Positions 57,041 to 64,000 of a stretch of 64,000 bases of DNA are shown here, one piece after another. The notes under the pieces were generated by a model. The model did no database searches. It saw only the letters and a program-made list of their open reading frames with translations, and had not been told where the DNA came from. Each line of letters opens with the position of its first letter. Within the stretch, counting starts at the first letter, position 1. The stretch is taken from NCBI GenBank assembly GCA_023548195.1, contig JAJHZJ010000023.1, forward strand, positions 1,085,636 through 1,149,635, written 5' to 3'. The DNA comes from Bettongia penicillata ogilbyi. Taxonomy: Eukaryota; Chordata; Mammalia; Diprotodontia; Potoroidae. A program made the position numbers and the translations under genes.

Positions 57041-58142
57041 TCATTCTTGTGTTTGAAAGTCAAATTTTCTTTTCAGCTCTGGTCTTTTCATCAAGAATGC
57101 TTGAAAGTCCTCTGTTTCACTGAAAGACCATATTTTCCCCTGAAGTATTATACTCAGTTTTGCTGGGTAGGTGATTCTTGGTTTGAGTCCTAGTTCCTTT
57201 GACTTCTGGAATATCCTATTCCACGCCCTTCGATCCCTTAATGTAGAAGCTGCTAGATCTGGTGTTATCCTGATTGTATTTCCACAGTACTGGAATTGTT
57301 TCTTTCTAGTTGCTTGCAATATTTTCTCCTTGACCTGGGAACTCTGGAATTTGGCCACAATGTTCTTAGGAGTTTCTCTTTTTGGATTTCTTTCAGGTGG
57401 TGATCGATGGATTCTTTCAATACTTATTTTGCCCTCTGGTTGTAGAATGTCAGGGCAGTTTTCCTCGATAATTTCATGTAAGATGATGTCTAGGCTCTTT
57501 TTCTGATCATGACTTTCAGGTAGTCCCATAATTTTTAAATTGTCTCTCCCGCATCTATTTTCCAGGTCAGTTGTTTTTCCCATGAGATATTTCACATTCT
57601 CTTCCATTTTTTCATTCTTTTGGTTTTGTTTTGTGATTTCTTGGTTTCTCAGAAAGTCATTAGACTCCATCTGTTCCATTCTAATTTTGAGAGAACTATT
57701 AAATTCAGTGAGCTTTTGAACCTCTTTTTCCATTTGGCTAATTCTGCTTTTGAAAGCATTCTTCTCCTCATTGGCTTTTTGAACCTCTTTTGCCAGTTGA
57801 GTGAGCCTATTTTTCAAGGTGTTATTTTCTTCAGCATTTTTTTTGGGTCTCCTTTACCAAGGTATTGACCTGTTTTTCATGCTTTTCTTGCATCTCTCTC
57901 ATTTCTCTTCCCAGTTTTGCCTCCACCTGTCTAACTTGATTTTCAAAATCCTTTTTGAGCTCTTCCATGGCCTGAGCCCACCGGACATCCACCTGGGATG
58001 TCTGGGATACAGAGGCCCCGACCTCCACGTCTTTCCCTAATGGTAAGAATAGTTCCTCATCATCAGAATTGAAAGCCAGGAACATCTGTACCCCCTCAAA
58101 ATAGCTCTCTATAGTCTTATTTTTCTTCCCTTTTCTGGGCAT
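57041..58142 (-). pseudogene. HAL1/L1 ORF1 (RNA-binding protein), one frameshift
   Basis: ORF1p of L1-type elements is a trimeric RNA chaperone that coats its own RNA. The ATG at 58142 starts MPRKGKKNKTIESYFEG. Residues to about 103 are charged and include a coiled-coil start (AMEELKKDFENQVRQVEAK). The frame is lost at an A run (plus-strand 57838-57845, eight T) and continues in another frame from about 57830: coiled coil with heptads (LTEFNSSLKIRMEQME), RRM-like core (NLKIMGLPESHD, RIHRSPPERNPKRETPKNIV) and C-terminal domain (TPDLAASTLRDRRAWNRIFQ, RITYPAKLSIILQGKIWSF), ending with TGA at 57043-57041. Length, about 360 codons in all, is usual for ORF1. A single one-base change breaks it, so it decayed recently or the run is a sequencing error. 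Confidence 0.9.
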
Positions 58143-58222
58143 TTTCCCAGCCAGTTACTTGATTCTGAGATTCCTGTTCACCCCTGCCTAGATCCGCCCA
58201 GCTAGTGTTTGGGGTCTGAGAT

Positions 58223-58813
58223 TCAAATGGGCTTTCCGTGGCAGGCGTGGCTGCTATTCAATGTGAGCTTAAGTTCTGGTGCTTGGGTGGCTGCAGGGCC
58301 ACCTCCCAGGCTCATTTCCCTCAAGGGTTTTATGCAGAGACCTTCAGTAATGGGGTGGGTGGGTGCAGGGCCACCTCCCAGGCTCAGTTCCCTCAGGGGC
58401 TTTATGCAGAGACCTTCAGTGATGGAGTGGGTCGGGGCAGGGCCGCCTCCCAGGCTCAGTTCCCTCAGGGAGTTTATGCAGAGACCTGAACTTCTGCCTG
58501 CTGCTCTGGGAGTCCTGGGCTGCCACTGCTGCCTCTGCCGCTGCCTCTGCCGCTTCCTCCCGAGGGGACCCGAGCCACGGAGACACCCTGCTCCCCTCTT
58601 GGCCAGCCTAGACGTCTCTCTCACTGACCTGTAGCATCTGTGGACGGAGGGACCTTCCCGGCCGCTGGAGGTTCCGTCCCTGAAGCCTGCTCGGATCTGC
58701 TCCTCTGGGGCTGCGTGGCCAGGGCAGCACGGGGTGGACTCCACTCGGACCTTTGGGGTCAGCTTTCCAGGGCTCTCTGGAACCGAAATCTTTTCCACTG
58801 TGTTTCTGCGCAT
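58223..58813 (-). other. Sense upstream ORF, 196 codons, in the HAL1 leader
   Basis: A frame opens with ATG at 58813 (MRRNTVEKISVPESPGKL) and ends 80 bp before the ORF1 ATG. Its C-terminal half repeats a 24-residue unit (LGGGPAPTH, ITEGLCIKPLREL) because the 72-bp monomer is a multiple of three. An Arg/Gln run (GRKRQRQRQRQQW) lies between. The sequence is GC-rich and antisense frames are open too, so it may be chance. I do not recognise a domain. Confidence 0.35.
58293..58488 (-). repeat. 72-bp tandem monomers in the HAL1 5' UTR
   Basis: Units begin GCAGGGCCACCTCCCAGG at 58293 and 58365 and GCAGGGCCGCCTCCCAGG at 58437 (plus-strand reading), so the period is 72 bp and about 2.7 copies are present. 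Each has TATGCAGAGACC near its end. Tandem leader monomers act as promoters in mouse L1; here the role is inferred. Confidence 0.9.
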
Positions 58814-58985
58814 CTTGCAGTGCTCCAGAATTCATGGGGAGTTCTTCTTGCAGGAAATATATGGGCTGTGGGTTCAGAGCTAGCAAACGTGAGTCTTTCT
58901 ACTCCACCATCTTGGCTCCACCCCCCCTTTAGTTGGTTCTTAAAGGAAGCTGGGGAGGTCAGTAGTTCAAAGGGAGGCATGGGTG

Positions 58986-59236
58986 GCATGCCCATCAGTG
59001 CATACAGAGTCCAGGGGAAAGTGGGCTCAAGCTTAGAGGAACATGTGGCTATGGGGTACTCACAGCTCCTGGTTGCTGGAAGTCATTTTCTCTCATTCAT
59101 GGAGTGGTCAAGAAGTTGCCCTTAGTCATGGTGTAGTCTCTTTGCTAGACTTCTTGTAGAGTCATGAATCTATTTCCAATCTGTCCTTGGCTCCCAGTGA
59201 ACTCCACACTTAATAGCTGATCTGAGCCTCTTCTAG
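58986..59236. repeat. Direct duplicate pair 2, copy 1 (inside L2)
   Basis: About 245 bp match 61556-61803: CCCATCAGTGCATACAGAGT, CCAGGGGAAAGTGGGCTC, TACTCACAGCTCCTGGTTGC, CATTCATGGAGTGGTCA, GCATGGTGTAGTCTC-like, AGACTTCTTGTAGAGTCATG, CCAATCTGTCCTTGGCTCCC. L2 sequence flanks it on both sides, so it was inserted into L2. Confidence 0.88.
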
Positions 59237-59660
59237 AATGCTCAGAGCTGAGAGATAGAGTGTCTTGTTTGTGGAGCAGCCAGGAGACCAGTGTTATGGG
59301 ATGGAAGACTAAGTGTAGGGGAGAAAAGTGTAAGAACATTGGAAAGGTAGGCAAGGGGCTAGGTAATGAAAGGCTTTGAGTGCCAAATAGAGCATTTTGT
59401 ATTTGTTTCTCAAGGCAGTAGAGAACCCCTGAAGTTTATTGAGTAGGGGGTCAAGAAAGCGGTGTTAGACTTGCCTTTTAAGAAGATCACTTTGAAGGCC
59501 CAATGGAGGATGGGTTAGAGTGGGGAGAGGTTTGAGACAGGCAGCTATTGCAACAGTCCAGGTGAGAGGAAATGGGTGCCTCCATTAGAGTGAGGACAGT
59601 GTCAAGAGAGAGAAGGGGACTTATTTAAGAGATGATGCAGAAGTGAAATTGACTGGCCTT
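59236..59660 (-). mobile_element. L2 segment resumed after insertions
   Basis: GCTAGGTAATGAAAGGCTTT, GAGTGCCAAATAGAGCATTT, AAGATCACTTTGAAGGCC, GCAGCTATTGCAACAGTCCA, GGTGAGAGGAAATGGGTGCC follow the inverted L2 3' half. Confidence 0.8.
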
Positions 59661-59834
59661 GGCAACAGACTGGCTATTCATTCACCTTATATGTGCTCTA
59701 TCTGAGCAATATTATGGAGGCTTGGCAAGGTCTTCAGAAAAGGAAACAGGAAGATAGAAGCAAAGCTGCCAGTTCAGGAACTCCCCTCTCAGGCTGACTA
59801 GGAGCTTCTGCAAATTGCTATTTTCTGTTCAGGG

Positions 59835-59955
59835 TTGGGAAAGAGATGTAGAGGGCCAGAGAGGTCATGCGGTCACATAGCTAAGAGTACCTGAAGCAGA
59901 ATTGAGGACCAGGTGTTTCTGACTCCTCAGCTAAACCTTCTATCCACTACGCCAT
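59835..59955 (-). repeat. MIR-like fragment
   Basis: GGGCCAGAGAGGTCATGCGG, TCACATAGCTAAGAGTACC, GTTTCTGACTCCTCAGC, CTATCCACTACGCCATGC. Confidence 0.7.
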
Positions 59956-59959
59956 GCGA

Positions 59960-60745
59960 GTACATTATTTTATGCATGGGAGTTACAGGTGAGAGGAGAC
60001 ATTTCCTGCCCAGGAAATAGCAACCACCAAGACATGGATGAAATTTCTGTAAAGACATGTGTGGACCCCTTCAGTAGCCCAAGTTTAAAATTTCCCATCC
60101 TCAACACTTTAGGAATGGGAGTTTCTAAAGAGAGGGAAGCACATTTCCCTGGACAAAGGAGAGCCTTGTTGTCCACATCTTTTCCCGGCAATGTCCTACT
60201 TGGAAAGCAGAATCACTTAGTTCATTGGACAATGCCCATCCAATTGGAAGGGGACTGCTTGTTCACAAGCCCCCAAAGTTCATCAGTCTTCTGGAGGAAA
60301 TCCCAATCACAGGGTGGCACTGAATCTAGGAGGGATGGGATAGAAAATTGTAGGAGGGCCAGGGACCCAGCACAATGCCAAAGGTCTGCCCCAGTAACAA
60401 TTCCAAGTTCTGTTCACTTCCAGAGGACCTGGGGGAAGGGCTGCTGGGCTATTTGAGTACTCAAGATGGGATTTCAATAACTGTTCATGGGCTTCTGTGA
60501 GTTTTTGATGTCATTTTCTGGGGTATTAAATAAAGTTGTCCCATATATGATATATTGTTACCCTTGTGTTTGCCTAAAGGTAGAGTTGATTGATTTATTC
60601 AGTCAGTCATCCCCACTGATTTAAAGTAAATGATAAGATATCTTGATATCTTAATAAGGTGAGAATAAGTCTCAATCAACCAATAAATCATAGGCTTTAG
60701 ATTAATTATGGAAAAGTACTTAGAACAGGAGTGATGTTACAAAGG
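59960..60745. other. Unassigned sequence
   Basis: No gene recognised. ATTAAATAAAGTTGTCCC near 60525 contains a polyadenylation-type AATAAA in plus orientation, but no exon or retrocopy could be tied to it. Confidence 0.4.
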
Positions 60746-60752
60746 CCATTGT

Positions 60753-61250
60753 TATTTTTTGTTCACCCTTTGAAGAGGACCAATGACTCACTGGATGATG
60801 TCTTGACTTGTACATGAATTGGATTTAAGGGAGGCAGAGTTGCACAAAGTCATTAGCCTCACTTTTTCTTCCTGAGGACTGGGATGAACTAGAATGCAGT
60901 GGATGACTTTGGTGTATTGGATGGCTGACCAAACTCTAAGCACTCCACAGTACCTGCTTCAGCTGCCTTCATGACCATTGGAACAAATTGTTCTATCTGT
61001 CCATTCTACCTGAGAAAGTCTTCACATGCTTGGGGTAGACACTCCCCTAACTCACCGATGAGTCTGAGGCCTGTTGGCTATGTTCAACCTGGTTTAGCCT
61101 GTCTACCAAAACAGTTTATCAGGGTGTGGCCACTGGCCATGCTAAGCTTCTTGGAACCACAGGTGAGAGTTCAGTGCCAGTGGATACAAAGGTGGACAAG
61201 AAGACCTGAAAAGGTCTGGACAAGCCCTCACACCAGAGGTGCTCGTTTTC
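60753..61250 (-). mobile_element. RTE-linked ~500-bp interspersed element
   Basis: TTTTTGTTCACCCTTTGAAG, AGGACCAATGACTCACTGG, ATGAATTGGATTTAAGGGAG, AAGTCATTAGCCTCAC, GAATGCAGTGGATGAC, AACTCTAAGCACTCCACAGT, ACCTGCTTCAGCTGCCTTCA, AAAGTCTTCACATGCTTGGG. Confidence 0.82.
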
Positions 61251-61259
61251 CTTGAACTC

Positions 61260-61555
61260 CCCTGTTACAAAGGTAGAATATTTGGATAGGTAAGGCTGAG
61301 GAAACTTAGTCGTGTCCTGGCGTCATTTATAAATATCAAGTGAATTGAAGGTTATAGGCATTTTAGAGATTGGGTCAAGAGATATGTTTCCCCCTAAGAA
61401 GGAAAGGCACCACTTGGAGAGGAAGGAGAGGCCTCCCTAGGTCTCTTCTCTCCACTCACCTTCCCCTAGCTTTTGGAGGAAAGAAGACCTTGTAAGATTT
61501 GAAGGGACCAGAGAAGAGTTGATACCAACATTTCCCTATAAGTCTGGCATGTCCT
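61260..61555. other. No recognised feature
   Basis: Short unassigned stretch between the RTE-linked element and duplicate copy 2. Confidence 0.4.
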
Positions 61556-61805
61556 CTCCCATCAGTGCATACAGAGTCCAGGGGAAAGTGGGCTCTAGCT
61601 TAGAGGAACATGTGGCCATGAGGTACTCACAGCTCCTGGTTGCTAGAAGTCATTTTTTCTCATTCATGGAGTGGTCAGGAAGTTGCCCTTAGGCATGGTG
61701 TAGTCTCTTTGCTAGACTTCTTGTAGAGTCATGAATCTATGTCCAATCTGTCCTTGGCTCCCAGTGCAGCTACACTTAACAGCTTATCTGAGACTCCTCT
61801 AGGTC
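61556..61805. repeat. Direct duplicate pair 2, copy 2
   Basis: Same orientation as 58986-59236, with about a dozen substitutions and small indels over 245 bp by eye. The sequence left of it (GGCATGTCCTCT) differs from the left flank of copy 1 (GGTGGCATG). Confidence 0.88.
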
Positions 61806-62044
61806 AGCTATGGAAAAACAGGAAGTTTAACACCCTCTGAACCTTTAGAAACTTGAGAGTTCTCCTCTGGCTAAAATGGGGGTCTTGACAGAGGAAGGGC
61901 AGATTGTTCCTACTCATAGGGTTATCCAGAACATCGTACTTGTTCTGACCTCTCAGATTTAAACTTGCTTGATAATTTATACATGACCCTTGGGGTGTGA
62001 CTGAATTTACCTGGCCTGTGATTCATGTGTAATGTCACTCTAAT
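61806..62044. other. No recognised feature
   Basis: No gene or nameable repeat. Confidence 0.35.
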
Positions 62045-62960
62045 TGCAAGTTTTTTTATCTTTAGTTTTTTTGGTTTAGTATTTTCTTTTCCCCCAGTTA
62101 CATATAAAAACAATTTTGAACTTTTAAAAAAGTTTTTAAAACTTTGAGTTCCAAATTCTCTCCCTTCCTTCCTCCTCACTCACCCTCATTGAAAAAGCAT
62201 GCAATTTGATATAGGTTATACGTGTGTGGTCATTCAAAACATATTTCCATATTAGTCATGTTGTGAAACAAAACATAGACAAGAAAAAAAACTCTAGAAA
62301 AACAAAGAAAGTAAAAAACTATGCTTCAATCTGTATTCAGACACAGTCACTTCTTTCTCTGGGTATGGATAGCATTTTTCATCGTAAGTCCTTCAGAACT
62401 GTCTTGGATGGTTGTATTGCTGAGAATAGGTAAGTCATTCACAGCTTACAATATGGCTGTTACTCTGTGCACAGTACATGTCACTTTGTATCAGCTTCTG
62501 TAAGTCTTTCCATGTTTTTCTGAGAGCATCCTGCTCATTGTTTTTTATAGCACAATAATATTCCATCACATTCACATACCACAATTTGTTCAGCCATTTC
62601 CTAATTGATGGGCATCTCCTCAATTTCCAGTTCTTTGACCCCAAAAGAGAGCTGCTAGAAGTATTTTTGTACCTATGGCTCCTTTTCCTTTTTGTTTTTT
62701 TTTTAATCTCTTTTTGAATACAGACTTAGTAGTGGTATTACTAAATCAAAGGGTATGCATGGTTCTATAGCCCTTTGGGCATAGTTCCAAATTGCTCTAT
62801 AGAATGGTTGAATAAGTTCACCACTCCACCAATAGTGCATTAATGTCTCATTTTCCTCATATTCCCTTCAACATTTATCATTTTCCTTTTTTATCCGATT
62901 AGAATCAAAATTGTTTTAATTTGCATGCCTCCAATCAATAATGATTTTGCTATCCATCCC
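62045..62960 (-). mobile_element. L1 3' fragment, inverted
   Basis: CAGTTACATATAAAAACAAT, TTTGAGTTCCAAATTCTCTC, AAAAAGCATGCAATTTGATA, GGGTATGGATAGCATTTTTC, CTAATTGATGGGCATCTCCT. Minus-strand 62644-62435 keeps WLNKLWYVNVMEYYCAIKN of the ORF2 end. Confidence 0.86.
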
Positions 62961-63137
62961 CAGAGAAAGAACTGATGGTAGTTTGAATCCAGATTTTCTG
63001 ACTTCAAAATGCTAGCATGGTTTCTATTAAACAATATTGCCCACAGAATGAATATTGATTGCTTAGCTTGGCTTTTAAAGTCATAAGTCCTGGTTCTGAC
63101 TTACTTTCTCAGGCTTATTTCATATTCGATTTTCTTG

Positions 63138-63215
63138 GCAGCTAGGTAACTTAGTGGATAGAGTACTGAATCTGCAGTCAAGAGGACTTGAGTTCCAATA
63201 CTGCCTTGGATATTT
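63138..63215 (+). repeat. SINE head fragment
   Basis: GGCAGCTAGGTAACTTAGTG, GATAGAGTACTGAATCTGCA, GTTCCAATACTGCCTTGGAT is the first part of the tRNA-type SINE. Confidence 0.75.
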
Positions 63216-63480
63216 ATTGAGTAGAGAACCATTGAAGGGTTTTCAGCAGGAGAATGACCTGTGCTTTAGGAAGCTTATTTTGACAGCTATGTGGGAATGG
63301 ATTGAAGTGGGGGGAGACAGGGAGACCAATGAGGAGGCTGGTGTAACCGTCCAAGGGAGAAGTGATGAGGGCCTGAACTAGGGCAGTAACTATAGAAATG
63401 GAAAAGTATGCAAATAGAGAGGAGGGAGGTATATAAGAGGTATTAGGAAGGGTCTCTAGGCCTTTTGAATAGTGATGGAG
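63216..63480 (-). mobile_element. L2 fragment, inverted
   Basis: ACCATTGAAGGGTTTTCAGC, AGGAGAATGACCTGTGCTTT, GACAGGGAGACCAATGAGGA, GGCTGGTGTAACCGTCCAAG, GTGATGAGGGCCTGAACTAG. Confidence 0.78.
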
Positions 63481-63489
63481 CACAAATTC

Positions 63490-63750
63490 ATTTATTAGTT
63501 TATGAGATTTTTATTGAGGACCTACTATGTTCTCTGGTCTGTAGTAGGACCTGTGACAAAGGCAGAAAAAGTAGAAGACAGGATCCCTACCCAAATTAAA
63601 ATAATCAAACCGTTTTCCATAGGCTTTCGCCTAAAATATATCATTGTGGCCTGATATTTCTTATGAATTTCTTTAGTCCAATCCAATCAGCATTTTTAAG
63701 CACCTACTTTCTGTAAAGTCCTGGGCAAGGTGCTGGGGATACAGAAGAAC
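63490..63750 (-). repeat. Two L2/MIR tail fragments
   Basis: 63490-63600 has TTTATTGAGGACCTACTATG; 63670-63750 has TTTTTAAGCACCTACTTTCT, GGGCAAGGTGCTGGGGATAC. Confidence 0.65.
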
Positions 63751-63894
63751 CCTATGTTTCCAACTAAGACTCAGGTAGTTGGAGTACAAGTTTGGGTAAA
63801 TTAACCTAGCTGGAAAGTTTCTGAGTTTAGGCCTACTGTTCACAGCTCAGTCTTGGGAAGTATGGCGGAGCTCATCACTAGAAGGTTAGCCTAA

Positions 63895-63990
63895 AGGGGA
63901 TATCCAGAGGTGGAAGTAATTGGCTTAAGGTCACACAGTTAATTCAACTCAGGTATTCTGACTCCTCAGTCCAACATTCTTCCAACTATA
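63895..63990 (-). repeat. MIR-like fragment at the window end
   Basis: GTAATTGGCTTAAGGTCACA, CAGTTAATTCAACTCAGGTA, TTCTGACTCCTCAGTCC; it may continue beyond the window. Confidence 0.6.
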
Positions 63991-64000
63991 TAGATGGTTG

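Larger units (their letters stand above)
55957..58927 (-). mobile_element. HAL1 (half-L1) element, full length, with target duplications
   Basis: A 2.97-kb minus-strand element lies between TTTAGTTGGTTCTT at 55943-55956 and the same 14 bases at 58928-58941, and the interrupted L2 continues on both sides. Its 5' end reads GGTGGAGCCAAGATGGTGGA (from about 58922), an L1-type start with a YY1-like AAGATGG. A GC-rich leader (785 bp) with 72-bp monomers precedes ORF1; ORF1 is followed directly by a 1.08-kb 3' region with an L1-like segment (GAGTTCCAAATTCTCCCCAT near 56300) and a (TG)n at about 56855-56907. No ORF2 is present. The 3' end is (A/T)-rich then (GATA)n. L1-derived elements with ORF1 but no ORF2 are called HAL1. 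An L1 with an exact internal deletion is the alternative. Confidence 0.82.

Noticed and set aside
58640..59125. 161-codon plus-strand ORF
   Set aside because: It is antisense to the HAL1 leader and runs across the insertion point into L2 and the duplicated segment, so it cannot be an old gene.
58986..61805. LTR pair of an endogenous retrovirus
   Set aside because: The sequence between the copies is L2, MIR, unassigned DNA and an RTE-linked element; no retroviral coding remains or primer-binding site is seen.
20747..63215. tRNA genes at the GGCAGCTAGGTGG heads
   Set aside because: These are tRNA-like heads of SINEs followed by SINE bodies; none folds as an intact tRNA by eye.
19000..64000. 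Long-wave opsin gene or its exons upstream of MECP2
   Set aside because: Expected from human gene order, but no opsin-like transmembrane exon sequence was found on either strand.

Overview
The window is vertebrate nuclear DNA, almost certainly from a marsupial (opossum-like). It has no prokaryote-type gene packing, it has spliced exons with GT/AG borders, and it is dense in repeats of marsupial type: LINE-1 copies with the marsupial 3' end, tRNA-type SINEs ending in an RTE-type tail, and many L2, CR1/L3 and MIR-like pieces. The species is inferred from repeat style only.

The one host gene I can identify is MECP2 (methyl-CpG-binding protein 2), on the minus strand, of which only the 5' part lies here. 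Exon 1 sits in a CpG island and encodes MAAAAALSGGGGGEEDR before a GT donor at 18542/18541; this is the MeCP2-e1 start. Exon 2 (11643-11766, 124 bp, AG acceptor and GTAAGT donor) carries the alternative MeCP2-e2 start MVAGMLGL. Both starts leave the same reading phase, so either can join exon 3, which lies beyond base 1. Positions 11767-18542 are intron 1 and 1-11642 are the start of intron 2. Just upstream of exon 1 five ATTGG/CCAAT boxes lie within 200 bp.

From about 19 kb to the right end the window is the upstream flank. It holds no exon I can support. It is a nest of transposons: L1 fragments (first at about 22.7 kb, none inside the MECP2 part), a long L2-type LINE with recognisable endonuclease and reverse transcriptase remains (48.1-51.9 kb), an RTE LINE 3' end (38.65-39.2 kb), a ~250-500 bp family that shares its end with that RTE element, a palindromic hAT MITE with target duplication (26257-26459), a mariner-like scrap, and an apparently full-length HAL1 (half-L1) element with 14-bp target duplications (55957-58927), a 72-bp monomer array in its 5' UTR and an ORF1 broken by one frameshift.

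The most unusual signals are: (i) a ~290 bp segment present in MECP2 intron 2 (439-730) and again 11 kb upstream of the promoter (29633-29914), with no transposon hallmarks that I recognise; (ii) the HAL1 element with monomers and an in-frame sense ORF in its leader; (iii) a second ~245 bp direct pair (58986/61556); (iv) the upstream-ORF layout of the MECP2 e2 transcript. Repeat borders are by eye and usually good to about 10-30 bp; family names rest on remembered consensus features, not on a search.
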